The position numbers and the translations under genes are program-made. Shown here piece by piece: positions 26,049 through 35,376 of a stretch of DNA of 64,000 bases; position 1 is the first letter of the stretch, and each line of letters begins with the position of its first letter. Below the pieces are notes generated by a model. That model searched no databases and had not been told where the DNA came from. It was given only the letters and a program-made list of their open reading frames with translations. The stretch lies in the NCBI RefSeq assembly GCF_030815125.1, contig NZ_JAUSWH010000015.1, forward strand, positions 62,001 through 126,000. Direction: 5' to 3'. This DNA comes from Allorhizobium paknamense. Lineage in GTDB: Bacteria > Pseudomonadota > Alphaproteobacteria > Rhizobiales > Rhizobiaceae.

Positions 26049-26810
26049 TTATTTCGAGGGCGTGGTCCAGCCGGCCTTGGCAAAGATCGCCTTGGCCTCA
26101 GGGCCCTGAAGGAATTGCGAAAACGCTTTGGCGTCGGCATTCTTGCCTCCGCGCTCAGTCAGCACGATCCCGGTGTCTCGATAGATGCGATAGTCCGGTT
26201 CGACCTCGACGACATCTGCGAGTTTTGGATTGGCGACCTGCCAGATGTTCCAAATGATCCACGCGTCGTAAGACTTGTCCTCGGTCCAGGCTTTTTTGGC
26301 TTCGGCACTGTTGGCGGCAAACGTCTTGATATTGGCGCGAAGAGCTTTCACCTTTTCAATGTCGCCGGTTCGTCCGGCCATGTCTTCCCAAAGACCGTTC
26401 TGCCCGGCACCATTGACGACAAGCACTTTGTGGCCGGGCTTGAACAGATCAGCGAGGCCGGTGATCTTCTCCGGGTTCCCCGGACGCACCAGGATAGCGG
26501 ATGGGCGCAGGTAGAGCGGCACGACATCAGCGTCCTTGATCTGGCCGTCCATCGCCTTCACGAAATCCGACATCATCGTCTCGGAGCCGCTGAAGATCAG
26601 GTCGGCATTGTCTTTAGCCTTGCCGATCCATTGCGGCGTCGGGCCGGCGGTAACGATAACCTTGTTGTCGGAGCTTTTCTCGAAGGCGGCTGCCGCCTCC
26701 TTCATGGCAGGGAGTGGTCCACCGGGACCATAGACGTGGATATCGGCGGCAAGCGTTGGTGCTGTCGTGGCGACAAGAATCGCCGCGCCGGTGATGATGG
26801 ATTTCAGCAT
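26049..26810 (-). CDS. Periplasmic substrate-binding protein (type 2 PBP fold)
   Basis: This 253-residue protein has a signal peptide (MLKSIITGAAILVATTAPTLAAD, cleavage after ALA or nearby). The PBP-like fold resembles molybdate- or sulfate-type binders (IHVYGPGGPLPAMKEAAAAFE, ADLIFSGSETMMSDF, ILVRPGNPEKI). No permease or ATPase is encoded nearby, so it is an orphan; the ligand is unknown. It precedes mdh by 30 bp and diverges from a LysR gene, which probably regulates the pair. An organic acid ligand would fit mdh, but this is speculative. Confidence 0.8.
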   Translation of the reverse strand: MLKSIITGAAILVATTAPTLAADIHVYGPGGPLPAMKEAAAAFEKSSDNKVIVTAGPTPQWIGKAKDNADLIFSGSETMMSDFVKAMDGQIKDADVVPLYLRPSAILVRPGNPEKITGLADLFKPGHKVLVVNGAGQNGLWEDMAGRTGDIEKVKALRANIKTFAANSAEAKKAWTEDKSYDAWIIWNIWQVANPKLADVVEVEPDYRIYRDTGIVLTERGGKNADAKAFSQFLQGPEAKAIFAKAGWTTPSK

Positions 26811-26936
26811 GGTATTTCCTCCGTGTCTGGTAGGAGAAAACTAGCGCCATTCTGCATCAGTTCCATCGCATAATTTTGCTACGAACATTCGGAAAAATCG
26901 ATTATAACTCGGAGCAGATTCAAGGTTGCTATCTTC

Positions 26937-27824
26937 ATGACCCTCGACCAGTTGCGCATCTTCGCCGAAGTCGCCCGCCAACAGCACATCACCAAGGCTG
27001 CCAAAGCGATGAACATGACGCAGTCGGCCGTCAGTGCTGCGGTCATCGCGCTTGAGGAACGGCACGGCGTGGCTTTGTTCGACCGGATCGGTCGTTCTAT
27101 CGTCCTAAACCAAACCGGAACGATCTTTCTCGAGCATGCACTTCAGGTCTTGGCTGAAGCGAAAGCCGCCGAGTCTGCGCTAAGCGACCTTGCCGGACTT
27201 TTGCGCGGGGAATTGTCTGTTATGGCGAGCCAGACTGTTGGCGCCTATTGGCTGCCCTCCAGGCTTGCGACTTTCCACGCACGCTATCCTGGTCTCGGTC
27301 TCGACGTCAGGATCGGCAATACCGAGGCGGTAGGCGACGCGGTTGAGGCAGGGCGGGTTGAGCTCGGCGTTGTAGAGGGCGCGGTCGACAGACCGGCCTT
27401 GTTGTCGCGCATGATCGCCACGGATGAGATGATCCTCGTCGTGTCGCCAACTCATCCATGGGCCAAAGGCAAAAAGCTCGGAAAGGCCGATTTTGAAGAC
27501 GCGACATGGGTTCTTCGCGAGCCCGGATCGGGAACACGGCTCGCCTTCGAGACGATGATGACGAAAGAGAAATTGAAGCTGCAGGCGTTGAACGTTGCAA
27601 TTGTCCTGCCCGGAAACGAGGCCGTGCTCGGCGCAGTCGAGGCCGGCATGGGGGCAACACTGACATCGCGAAGTGCTGCCCAGACCGAACTCAACAGCGG
27701 CCTGCTGGTCGAGGCCAATGCTTCTCCGCTTCCGCGCCCATTCTTCCTCCTCCGGCATAAGGAGCGGTATCGCTCCAAGGCGGCCGATGCGTTCGAAGCC
27801 CTGTTGTCGGAACAGGCACGATGA
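26937..27824 (+). CDS. LysR-family transcriptional regulator
   Basis: This 295-residue LTTR has an N-terminal winged HTH (residues 1-60: QLRIFAEVARQQHITKAAKAMNMTQSAVSAA) and a substrate-binding domain from about residue 90. It diverges from the binding-protein/mdh unit over 126 bp, the usual geometry for control of the divergent operon. It overlaps the uracil-DNA glycosylase-like gene by 4 bases, so it also heads a plus-strand unit that may reach the TehA-like exporter. The effector is unknown. Confidence 0.93.
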   Translation: MTLDQLRIFAEVARQQHITKAAKAMNMTQSAVSAAVIALEERHGVALFDRIGRSIVLNQTGTIFLEHALQVLAEAKAAESALSDLAGLLRGELSVMASQTVGAYWLPSRLATFHARYPGLGLDVRIGNTEAVGDAVEAGRVELGVVEGAVDRPALLSRMIATDEMILVVSPTHPWAKGKKLGKADFEDATWVLREPGSGTRLAFETMMTKEKLKLQALNVAIVLPGNEAVLGAVEAGMGATLTSRSAAQTELNSGLLVEANASPLPRPFFLLRHKERYRSKAADAFEALLSEQAR

Positions 27825-28447
27825 CCTATCGCGGACCTGATACGCTCTGGCACGAGCATCGACGCGAGGAGCGGTTGGCCGCGCTTGACAGCGCGCATAT
27901 GCAGCCATTGAACGCCTTCCGGGAGCACCTTCAGCTTAACTCCGACCGGGATATGCCGAACTTCGATCCATACGATGGCGGTATCAGCGCAAGACTGCTG
28001 ATCCTTTTGGAGACGCCTGGACCAAGTCCGGTCGAACGCGGCCGGCGTTTCGTTTCGATCGATAACCCGACCGGCACGGCGAAGAACCTGCGCACGGCGC
28101 TGACTGGCGCAGGGATATCGCGCCGAGACATCGTTCTGTGGAATACGGTCCCGTGGGTCCGCGCAACCCGAGGCTCGATCGTGGCCAGCGAGCGGCGCGA
28201 GGGCATCATGGGACTTGCAGGCCTTCTGCCGCTGCTGCCGAACCTACGTGTCGCCATCCTGGCGGGCGCGGTGGCGAGCGGTGCTGAAGGGGTACTGGTG
28301 GATGCCGGCATTGAGGTGATCCTCTGCCCCCATCCGAGCCCGACGCTGATCAATACCTCGCCGACGCTGCGCGACCGCCTTCACGCGGTTTTCGAAGCTG
28401 CCGCCGCAAAACTCGATCAATCGAAAACGGCGATCGAAATATCCTGA
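27821..28447 (+). CDS. Uracil-DNA glycosylase superfamily protein
   Basis: This 208-residue protein has the UDG-fold pattern LLILLETPGPSP near residue 65 and a late HPSP motif (ILCPHPSPTLIN), equivalent to the water-activating and minor-groove loops of family 4/5-like enzymes. It lacks the iron-sulfur cysteines of family 4. NTPW at about residue 107 is another conserved segment. It overlaps the LysR stop by 4 bases. It may repair uracil in DNA or act on another substrate. The superfamily call is solid; the specificity is open. Confidence 0.75.
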   Translation: MTYRGPDTLWHEHRREERLAALDSAHMQPLNAFREHLQLNSDRDMPNFDPYDGGISARLLILLETPGPSPVERGRRFVSIDNPTGTAKNLRTALTGAGISRRDIVLWNTVPWVRATRGSIVASERREGIMGLAGLLPLLPNLRVAILAGAVASGAEGVLVDAGIEVILCPHPSPTLINTSPTLRDRLHAVFEAAAAKLDQSKTAIEIS

Positions 28448-28510
28448 ACTATGCGTTGGAACTGATCGATGTACCCCCGTATTTTCTCCTCAACGATCAG
28501 GAGAAATTCG

Positions 28511-29653
28511 ATGCACAAGGTTGTTGCCTTCAAGAGGCCGGTCACGCCAGCCCAGGACGTTCCCATGCAGGGCTATGTCATACGGAACTTTACGCCAAAT
28601 TGGTTCGCGACCACGATGGGCACCGGCATTCTTTCGGTCGCTCTCGCACAATTTCCTGGGCATCCGTGGCTTTTCGCGATCGGTCAGGCGCTTTGGCTCT
28701 TCAATATCCTGTTGTTTGCCACCTGCACAACGCTCTACACGGCACGCTGGCTGCTCTATTTTCATGAGGCAAGCCGCGTCTTCTCGCATTCTGTCGTGTC
28801 GATGTTTTTTGGCTGCATCCCGATGGGACTGGCCACCATCATCAATGGCTTTCTGATCTACGGCATCCCGCATATCGGCGACACGGCGGTGGCAATCGCA
28901 ACGACGCTCTGGTGGATCGACGTCACACTGTCGCTGGCCTGCGGTCTTGCAATCCCGTTCATGATGTTTACGCGCCAATCGCACTCGATCGACCAAATGA
29001 CGGCGGTCTGGCTGCTGCCGATCGTGGCGAGCGAGGTGGCGGCCGTCAGCGGTGGCCTGCTTTTGCCCCACATCGCCGACGCTCAAACGCAGTTGACGGT
29101 GCTGATGACCAGCCTGGTCCTATGGGCCTGCTCGGTTCCGCTGGCCATGAGCGTGCTCGTGATCCTTTTCCTGCGCATGGCGGTCCACAAGCTTCCGCAT
29201 GTCAACATGGCCGCCTCGAGTTGGCTGGCTCTCGGCCCGATCGGAACCGGTGCCCTTGGTCTTCTCGTCATGAGCCAGACCGGACCCGCCGTGTTGTCGG
29301 CGAATGGATTGGCGAGCGTTGCTCCGGCCTTCGGTGGCGCCAGCTTCCTCGGCGCGATCCTCCTGTGGGGCTACGGCATCTGGTGGCTGGCGACTGCTGT
29401 CCTGATCACCCTGCGCTACCTTCGCGAGGGCCTGCCATTCAATATCGGCTGGTGGGGCTATACCTTCCCGCTTGGCGTGTTTGCCGTCGCCACTCTTCGT
29501 CTCTCAACGATGGTGCCGATGTCGTCTATCGCAATCTTTGGCGCGGTTCTTGTTATTGCGCTTGTCTGCATGTGGCTGCTGGTCGCGGCCAAGACGATCA
29601 AGGGCACTCTTGACCGCTCGCTCTTCGTCTCGCCCTGCCTCAAGGCCGACTGA
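28511..29653 (+). CDS. TehA/SLAC1 (TDT) family transporter, possible sulfite exporter
   Basis: I take the start at ATG 28511, which has AGGAGAAA just upstream, giving 380 residues. The protein has ten predicted helices and the family motif NFTPNWFATTMGTGILSVAL. The TDT family contains tellurite/dicarboxylate exporters, SLAC1 anion channels and Ssu1 sulfite pumps. On a plasmid with a sulfide-oxidation operon, sulfite efflux is attractive but unproven. A strong terminator follows 8 bp after the stop. Confidence 0.88.
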   Translation: MHKVVAFKRPVTPAQDVPMQGYVIRNFTPNWFATTMGTGILSVALAQFPGHPWLFAIGQALWLFNILLFATCTTLYTARWLLYFHEASRVFSHSVVSMFFGCIPMGLATIINGFLIYGIPHIGDTAVAIATTLWWIDVTLSLACGLAIPFMMFTRQSHSIDQMTAVWLLPIVASEVAAVSGGLLLPHIADAQTQLTVLMTSLVLWACSVPLAMSVLVILFLRMAVHKLPHVNMAASSWLALGPIGTGALGLLVMSQTGPAVLSANGLASVAPAFGGASFLGAILLWGYGIWWLATAVLITLRYLREGLPFNIGWWGYTFPLGVFAVATLRLSTMVPMSSIAIFGAVLVIALVCMWLLVAAKTIKGTLDRSLFVSPCLKAD

Positions 29654-29660
29654 TGATCGA

Positions 29661-29695
29661 AACACTCCGGCATTGCTCATGCCGGAGTGTTTTTT
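29661..29695 (+). terminator. Rho-independent terminator after the TDT transporter
   Basis: A perfect 13-bp stem (AACACTCCGGCAT at 29661-29673 with its complement at 29679-29691) around TGCTC is followed by a T run to 29695. It ends the LysR-UDG-transporter unit and separates it from the DsbA-like gene. Confidence 0.92.
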
Positions 29696-29718
29696 CTCGT
29701 AACCGAACAGGAGAAGAC

Positions 29719-30339
29719 ATGACGTTTCGTATGATGGCCGTGATCGTCGGCATTGCTTTGGGATGCGTGACATCGGCCAAGGCCGAACCCTTGCAGGATT
29801 TGATGAACCCGGCCGTATTCCAAGACAGCTTCGTTGGCGAGAAGACCGCTCCAGTGACGCTGGTCGTCTATTCCTCCCCAACCTGCAGCCACTGCATCGA
29901 CTTCCATGAACGAGACCTGCCGAAACTGCAGGATACATATGTCGCATCGGGTAAGTTGAAGATCGCGTACCGGCCCTTCGTGCGAAACTCGGTGGATGCC
30001 GTTATCTTCATGCTGGCGAATGCGCGGGGCCGAGACAAATTCGACGAGACGGTATCGTCCTTCATGACGAAATTCGATGAGATTGCCGGCGCCGCCAATG
30101 CCGAGGATGCATTGCGCGAGATCGCCGCTAGCATGGGCATCAACCGCGCGGGTTTCGATCGCGCTGTCGCCGATCAGGCCTATCTCGACAAGCTCAATGC
30201 TGCGACGACCGAAGCGAACAAAAAATTCGGCGTGGCCGGCACGCCATCGTTTTTCGTCAACGGCCAACAGGTTCGGATTGAAATGAGTTTCAACGAGGTC
30301 GCTAAAGCAGTCATGAAAGCCACCGCCAGCCTGGAGTGA
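29719..30339 (+). CDS. DsbA-family thiol-disulfide oxidoreductase
   Basis: The start at ATG 29719 (CAGGAGAAG site) gives 206 residues. It has a signal peptide ending around CVTSAKAE and a thioredoxin fold with active site SSPTCSHC near residue 56. The cis-proline loop is VAGTPSFFVNG near 173. It resembles the DsbA/DsbG-like thioredoxin_4 group of periplasmic oxidases. It is monocistronic, between a terminator and a 421-bp gene-poor gap. The partner proteins are unknown. Confidence 0.9.
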   Translation: MTFRMMAVIVGIALGCVTSAKAEPLQDLMNPAVFQDSFVGEKTAPVTLVVYSSPTCSHCIDFHERDLPKLQDTYVASGKLKIAYRPFVRNSVDAVIFMLANARGRDKFDETVSSFMTKFDEIAGAANAEDALREIAASMGINRAGFDRAVADQAYLDKLNAATTEANKKFGVAGTPSFFVNGQQVRIEMSFNEVAKAVMKATASLE

Positions 30340-30760
30340 AACCAAAATCTGAGAGTGGCGGAATTCTCTGAGGGAAGTTTTCCTACGATCGACCAGGCTG
30401 GTTTTCCTCTGAAAAGACGGACGACTGGGCGCCGTCGTCGAACGGCTTAGAATGTCTGCTTTTTCGCCCTGTTCCAACCGGCCGTTCATTCTCCATACCG
30501 CAATCCGCTGCGGGTATCGCCCTCAGACATCGTTCACATGCAGATTAGATGCAACGCGCGTGATCCTCTTGGCGGCATATGAGCAAGCAGTATTTGGGCA
30601 CGCTTCGAGTCAAGATCCGCCTTCCATAATTCTTAGCGCAGACCGGCATAGTGCCGCGCGTGCCAACCGCTCACGCCGACGTGAGGACAAATACGGATGA
30701 GCAATGGAATAAACGGCGACCCACAGCGTTCTTATCCACTCAAGCCAAAAGGATTCCGCC
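30340..30760. other. Gene-poor interval (421 bp)
   Basis: No convincing gene is seen. Short open frames (for example at 30452-30700) lack ribosome sites and recognisable motifs. A GACGAC/GTCGTC inverted repeat near 30420-30440 has no T run. The promoter of the DUF305-YncE unit must lie in the right part. Confidence 0.5.
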
Positions 30761-31162
30761 ATGCGCGTCTACAGTTTCATACTTGTTGCCAGTTTTGTCT
30801 TTGTGGGAAGTGCATCTGCTGAGCAGTCCCACGACCACCATCCGGCAATGAGCATGGAAGATAGCGGCACTTCCACTGCGTTCTCCAAAAGCATGAAGGT
30901 CGCCATGGACAAAATGCATGCCGGCATGATGGCGGTACCTGAAACAGGCAATCCAGACCACGATTTTCTGGCGCAGATGATCCCACATCACCAGGGCGCC
31001 ATCGACATGGCCAAGGCTGTGTTGCTCACCACCAAAGATCCGCAGATCCGAAACCTCGCCCAGTCGATCATCACAGAGCAGGCTTACGAAATTCAGTTGA
31101 TGAATTCGATGCTCACACAACAGCGCGGCTCCGTCGCCGCCAACCCGGAGACTTCGAAATGA
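30761..31162 (+). CDS. DUF305 family secreted protein
   Basis: This 133-residue protein has a signal peptide (ending SASAEQ) and the DUF305 core: DHDFLAQMIPHHQGAIDMAKAVL and late IITEQAYEIQLMNSML. The many His and Met residues (HDHHPAMSMED, KMHAGMM) suggest metal, perhaps copper, binding in the periplasm. It overlaps the YncE-type gene by 4 bases, so the two are co-translated. Function in the family is poorly known. Confidence 0.9.
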   Translation: MRVYSFILVASFVFVGSASAEQSHDHHPAMSMEDSGTSTAFSKSMKVAMDKMHAGMMAVPETGNPDHDFLAQMIPHHQGAIDMAKAVLLTTKDPQIRNLAQSIITEQAYEIQLMNSMLTQQRGSVAANPETSK

Positions 31163-32535
31163 AACGTTCCGCAGCCCTGCTGATCGCCCTGATGGCGAGC
31201 ACCCCAGCCTTTGCCCTGCCCGAATCCAAGGACCGGGTCTATGCTGCTGACCAGAACAGCAACACCGTATCTGTCATCGATCCATCGACCAACACGCTTC
31301 TCGGCCTGATCAAGCTCGGCGACCCACGCCCGAATGTCTTGAGCCCGCTCTACAAGGGTGAGGTCAACGTCCACGGCCTTGGCTTCTCGCCGGATCACCG
31401 CACTATCGTCGCCGTCTCGACAGTGACCAATTCCGTGACCTTCATCGATACCGAGACAAACAAGATCAAAGGCGCCGCCTATATCGGCCGCAACCCGCAC
31501 GAGGCCTTCTTCACGCCGGATGGCAAACACGTCTGGGCAACAGTGCGGGGCGAGGATTACCTTTCGGTCATCGATGCGAAGACATTCAAGGAGACCGATC
31601 GCATCAAGACCGAAAGCGGTCCCGGCATGACGATCTTTACGCCAGACGGCAAGCGCGCCTTTGTGGCCAACAGCTTCAATCCGGTCGTTCAGGTGTTCGA
31701 TGTAGCGTCGAAAAAGCTGCTTGCATCCATTCCGGTGGTCTCGCCATTCTCGCCTTTCATTCAGGTGACGCCAGATGGAAAGGAAGCTTGGCTAACCCAC
31801 AAGGATGTCGGCAAGGTGACGCGGATTGATACCAAGACATTGAAAGTCAAGGGCGTGATCGATAGCGGTCCGATCACCAACCATCTGGCGTTCGCCAAAA
31901 CATCCACCGGAACATTGGCTTATGTGACCATCGGCGGCGAGAACGTCGTAAAAGTCTACACGCTAGACGACGAGGCCAAGCTGATAGCCACCATTCCCGT
32001 CGGCGCCCTGCCGCACGGTGTCTGGGGTTCTGGCGACGGCAGCCGCGTCTTTGTTGGCCTTGAAAACGGCGACGCGGTGGACGTGATCGACACGCAGAAG
32101 AATGAGAAGATCGCCCATATCCCCTCAGGCCAGGCCCCACAAGCGCTGATCTACGTTCCGGATGCGGTCCCGACAGGCGATGGCCGCCAAAACCTTGAAC
32201 CACGCAAGGACATGCCGGAGAACATCACACTTATGCTGAAGCCTGCCGCAGATGCGCAAGGGGGCGGCATGGTCGTCTCGCGCAATCTTGGCCTGATCGA
32301 TATCGTAGATCTCAGCGTATCGAAATTGAAGCCGGACACGGCTTATGCGCTGTTGTTCGAAGGTCAGCCGGAACCGATCGTGGCGTTCAAGACGGATGCC
32401 AAAGGTGCCGCGATGGCATCGGCCACCAGTCCGACCCGCTCCATCGTTAAACCGGGCGAAGCCTCCAAGACACCTAAGGTTATCCTCGTTGAGGGAACAG
32501 AACCGTCAGCAACTACGGTCTTGCAGAGCAACTAA
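31159..32535 (+). CDS. YncE-like beta-propeller periplasmic protein
   Basis: This 458-residue secreted protein (signal peptide to about residue 20, TPAFALPE) has repeated beta-propeller blades: VYAADQNSNTVSVIDPSTNTL, FTPDGKHVWATVRG, FTPDGKRAFVANSFNP and VTPDGKEAWLTH. The tail after about residue 350 is not part of the propeller. YncE-type propellers often accompany DUF305 and metal-handling genes. Pairing with the upstream gene by an ATGA overlap supports a joint periplasmic role. A terminator follows. Confidence 0.88.
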   Translation: MKRSAALLIALMASTPAFALPESKDRVYAADQNSNTVSVIDPSTNTLLGLIKLGDPRPNVLSPLYKGEVNVHGLGFSPDHRTIVAVSTVTNSVTFIDTETNKIKGAAYIGRNPHEAFFTPDGKHVWATVRGEDYLSVIDAKTFKETDRIKTESGPGMTIFTPDGKRAFVANSFNPVVQVFDVASKKLLASIPVVSPFSPFIQVTPDGKEAWLTHKDVGKVTRIDTKTLKVKGVIDSGPITNHLAFAKTSTGTLAYVTIGGENVVKVYTLDDEAKLIATIPVGALPHGVWGSGDGSRVFVGLENGDAVDVIDTQKNEKIAHIPSGQAPQALIYVPDAVPTGDGRQNLEPRKDMPENITLMLKPAADAQGGGMVVSRNLGLIDIVDLSVSKLKPDTAYALLFEGQPEPIVAFKTDAKGAAMASATSPTRSIVKPGEASKTPKVILVEGTEPSATTVLQSN

Positions 32536-32573
32536 CAGTTTGGCTGCCTGTTAAAGGCAACCCCGAAACAAGT

Positions 32574-32609
32574 TGACTGCGGCGTTCGTACAATGCCGCA
32601 GTCATTTTT
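32574..32609 (+). terminator. Terminator between the YncE-like gene and the anti-sigma gene
   Basis: A perfect 10-bp stem (TGACTGCGGC at 32574-32583 with its complement at 32595-32604) is followed by TTTTT. It lies between two convergent genes and mainly serves the plus strand. Confidence 0.88.
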
Positions 32610-32630
32610 GACATTGAGATTGACCCGGTT

Positions 32631-33410
32631 TCAAATCATTCCTTGATAAATCGCAGTTGCGATCGGAAGAAGCTTTGCCCGATCGACCGAGGCGGATACC
32701 GCGAAATCGAACCCCTGATCCACCCAGACAAAGCTGGACACGCCGTTTTTCTCTTCAAACGTGAACGCTGTCTGCGCTGATTGGCCGGCGCGTAGATAAA
32801 CGGCCAGCCTCTCGCCTTTGTCATCCTCGTACATGAGTTGTGCAGCCGCAGCGCCACCGCCCGGAAGGACGCGTCCGCCGAGCAGCTTATACCCGAATGC
32901 CGAAAGGTTCGGTGGCGTCAGTGCCCGGCCGGATCGCTTCGACAGCCATGTGACCAGATGTGCCTCGTCATCCGCTCCAACTTCGACCGGATGGGCTACT
33001 TCGACCACGAAGGTCCGATAGGCGTCAGATGCATTCGCGGCAAAACCCGCCTCGGACAATCGCGCTGCGTTGATTTGCACGCCTTCAGGCTTTAGCCACC
33101 AGCCACCGGCCAGGCCTAAACCCAGGAAGATGCAAGCGGTCATGGCGGAGCGATACCAGCCTCGTCTTCGCAAAGCTGCGTTGGACTGAAGGTTGGCGAT
33201 GCGCAGCCGCGCTGGAATGGGCTCTGCGAATTTTTCAGATAGCCGCACTCGCAAGGCTTCCCGGTCCGCAAGCTGTTGCGTGACCCTTGCGCTCACTTCA
33301 GGATGACCAGCAAGATAGGCGTCGACAAGCGCCTGACGGTCAGGCGTCAGCTTTCCGTCGATGTAAGCCTGAAGATCATCTTCGCCGATCGGCGAACCGG
33401 TGTTCATCAT
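32631..33410 (-). CDS. Transmembrane anti-sigma factor
   Basis: This 259-residue protein begins with a short cytoplasmic anti-sigma domain (EDDLQAYIDGKLTPDRQALVDAYLAGHPEVSARV), without the zinc-binding HxxxCxxC motif. One membrane helix (about residues 88-106) is followed by a periplasmic domain. It overlaps the ECF sigma gene by 4 bases on its upstream side, the standard sigma/anti-sigma pairing. The periplasmic domain probably senses an envelope signal of unknown nature. Confidence 0.88.
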   Translation of the reverse strand: MMNTGSPIGEDDLQAYIDGKLTPDRQALVDAYLAGHPEVSARVTQQLADREALRVRLSEKFAEPIPARLRIANLQSNAALRRRGWYRSAMTACIFLGLGLAGGWWLKPEGVQINAARLSEAGFAANASDAYRTFVVEVAHPVEVGADDEAHLVTWLSKRSGRALTPPNLSAFGYKLLGGRVLPGGGAAAAQLMYEDDKGERLAVYLRAGQSAQTAFTFEEKNGVSSFVWVDQGFDFAVSASVDRAKLLPIATAIYQGMI

Positions 33411-33916
33411 TTTACCCTTCGCAAGGTCACGGGCGTCTTGTTGTCTAGGATAGATCGGAATTTCTGCCTGGCGCGCGACAGCCGCGACATCACGGTTCCT
33501 ACCGGCACACCAATGACGGCAGCAGCCTGCTCATAGGACAGATCCTCGACGCCAACCAGAAGCAAAAGCGATTTTTGATCGTCGGAAAGCCTATCGAGCG
33601 CTTCGAGTATATCGCGCACGGCAATGCCATGATCCTGATCGGCTGGCGATCCGGGGAGCGTGACGGTATCGAGGTCGTGGTGTGGACCCCGGCGCTGGGA
33701 TTGGCGTCCAGCCGAGATGTGCAGGTTTCGCATGATGGTAAACAGCCATGCCCGCAGGTCACCATCAGTCCGGCGCAGATACCAGCGTGATATCGCACGC
33801 TCAAGGCAATCCTGTACGAGATCGTCGGCACGGTTGTGATCACGCAGAAGCGCGAAGGCATAGCGTCGCAATGCCGGTATTTCCGCCTCCAGTCGCATCG
33901 CCATTGTCGACATCAT
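33407..33916 (-). CDS. ECF-type RNA polymerase sigma factor
   Basis: This 169-residue protein has region 2 (RRYAFALLRDHNRADDLVQDCLERAI, LRAWLFTIMRNLHI) and region 4 (LSYEQAAAVIGVPVGTVMSRLSRARQKF). It is controlled by the co-transcribed membrane anti-sigma gene. The nearby secreted SnoaL-like gene (start 34393) may be in the same unit or be a target. No promoter consensus can be assigned from the sequence alone. Confidence 0.95.
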   Translation of the reverse strand: MMSTMAMRLEAEIPALRRYAFALLRDHNRADDLVQDCLERAISRWYLRRTDGDLRAWLFTIMRNLHISAGRQSQRRGPHHDLDTVTLPGSPADQDHGIAVRDILEALDRLSDDQKSLLLLVGVEDLSYEQAAAVIGVPVGTVMSRLSRARQKFRSILDNKTPVTLRRVK

Positions 33917-33970
33917 CAGCCCTTCGGATCGGTGGCCACACCGGCGAAGCCGGCATGGCCACCCGTCGCC

Positions 33971-34393
33971 TTACTTTGCAGGCGGGTTGACCTGCCAGAT
34001 TTCGTCGACAAGTTTTCCGTCACGATAGGTCATGATGTAAAGAACGGGAACCTTGTTCTTGCCGGCAAAGACAACATTCGCTGCAACGGTCGCGCCCTTC
34101 GGATTGGCTGCCTCCCAGAGTTCACCGACTGTAGCGGTCTGTTCGCCCTGTGCCGTCGAGAATTTGGTCCAGACTTCCGCTATCGCCTTTTCCGACGCAT
34201 AAGTGCCGTCGAGCGGACCACCAATCCAGGCAAGGGAAGGATCCTTGCCGTATTCCTTGGTGATTGTCGCGACATCGCCCTTGGCAATCGCTTCAATACG
34301 GGTTTTGGCCATCTCCATGGCCGGGCCGGCAAGGGCTGCACCAGTAGACATGAGAAAAGCAAGAGGCAGAGCCATCAGAACTGTTTTGCGCAT
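33971..34393 (-). CDS. Secreted NTF2/SnoaL-like protein
   Basis: The start at 34393 (AAGGAGATCACACT before ATG) gives 140 residues. A signal peptide (MRKTVLMALPLAFLMSTGAALAG) is followed by an NTF2-like alpha/beta cone fold (RIEAIAKGDVATI, VLYIMTYRDGKLVDEIWQV). Such secreted SnoaL-like proteins bind small ligands or have unknown roles. It lies 54 bp upstream of the ECF sigma gene on the same strand and may belong to its regulon. Confidence 0.8.
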   Translation of the reverse strand: MRKTVLMALPLAFLMSTGAALAGPAMEMAKTRIEAIAKGDVATITKEYGKDPSLAWIGGPLDGTYASEKAIAEVWTKFSTAQGEQTATVGELWEAANPKGATVAANVVFAGKNKVPVLYIMTYRDGKLVDEIWQVNPPAK

Positions 34394-34569
34394 AGTGTGA
34401 TCTCCTTGTTGAAATGACAGGAGAGAGACGCTGGCAATCACGCGTTATTCCACCCGGCAGCAAAAATAATTTTCTCCTCATTCACTGCGCTCAAGGATAT
34501 TGAACTCCCTTTGGCTTGTAGAACGGATTCCAAGGGCGAAGTTCTACAGGAGGATGTGTCGTATGTAGC

Positions 34570-35376
34570 CTAATGGCTGAGAAAAACGGGCACACTTGTG
34601 TGATCCATCACTGCCTTCGTGGCCCCGCCAAAGACGGTCTCGAGGAATGCGCCATGACGGTAGGCGCCCATCAAAAGCGTATCCGCGCCGCCCCCATTGG
34701 CCTTTTCCAGAAAATCGTCGGCGTTTTTCGCAACGGAGGTCTGCAGCCGCCCTGTCCCGCTGACATGCAATGTCTGAAAGAACGCAACCGCCTCTGGGAT
34801 GTCGTTCTCGTGCGCTGCGAGAATTATCACCGTATCAGCAGCGCGGAGCCAAGCTCTGGCCTTTTGAAGGCACGAACGTGTTTCGTCATCGTCCCTCCAG
34901 AAAATGGCGATCGAGCGGCCGAAAGAAACCGGAGTGCCGTTAGTATCCGGCGTAAAAACCACCAGCCGATGATGATCGAAAAGCGCCGCATGCAGGGCAT
35001 CGCCGCCGTCCATCGATTGCGGGCGGGCGATGGTCACCAGATCGGCCGATCTGAGATGATTGCGGACACCGTCTTCTTCTCCACCATCAGCTTCCACCCA
35101 CTCGACCTTGGCGCCGGCCGGCGACTGTTCACCCCCTGCCGACCACTCCTCGAAGATATTTCTGACTTGGTCCCGTCGCTGAAAGGCCGTGCCCTCATCG
35201 CGTATCCGCATTTCCTGCATATCGACTTCCTCTACGCTGCCTCCGATCTTGGCGGGATCAACGCAGACATGGAGCGCCGTGATTGTTGATCCCGGTTCGA
35301 CTGCTGATGCAGCGTCGGCGATGAGCAGGCTGGAAAGGGCTGTTTTAGGATGTGGGATGAGTGCGACAACGTGCAT
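34570..35376 (-). CDS. Universal stress protein (tandem USP-like)
   Basis: This 268-residue protein has an N-terminal half with only a weak USP pattern. The C-terminal half holds the clear USP end motif LLMGAYRHGAFLETVFGGATKAVMDHTSVPVFLSH, where G-x2-G-x9-G(S/T) binds ATP in many USPs. A strong ribosome site (CAGGAGGAAAATC) precedes the start. It is the last gene of the riboswitch-headed fluoride unit, so it may be induced by fluoride. Confidence 0.87.
   Translation of the reverse strand: MHVVALIPHPKTALSSLLIADAASAVEPGSTITALHVCVDPAKIGGSVEEVDMQEMRIRDEGTAFQRRDQVRNIFEEWSAGGEQSPAGAKVEWVEADGGEEDGVRNHLRSADLVTIARPQSMDGGDALHAALFDHHRLVVFTPDTNGTPVSFGRSIAIFWRDDDETRSCLQKARAWLRAADTVIILAAHENDIPEAVAFFQTLHVSGTGRLQTSVAKNADDFLEKANGGGADTLLMGAYRHGAFLETVFGGATKAVMDHTSVPVFLSH

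Noticed and set aside
30452..30700. 82-residue ORF between the DsbA-like and DUF305 genes
   Set aside because: No ribosome site, no family pattern and unusual residue composition; treated as intergenic.
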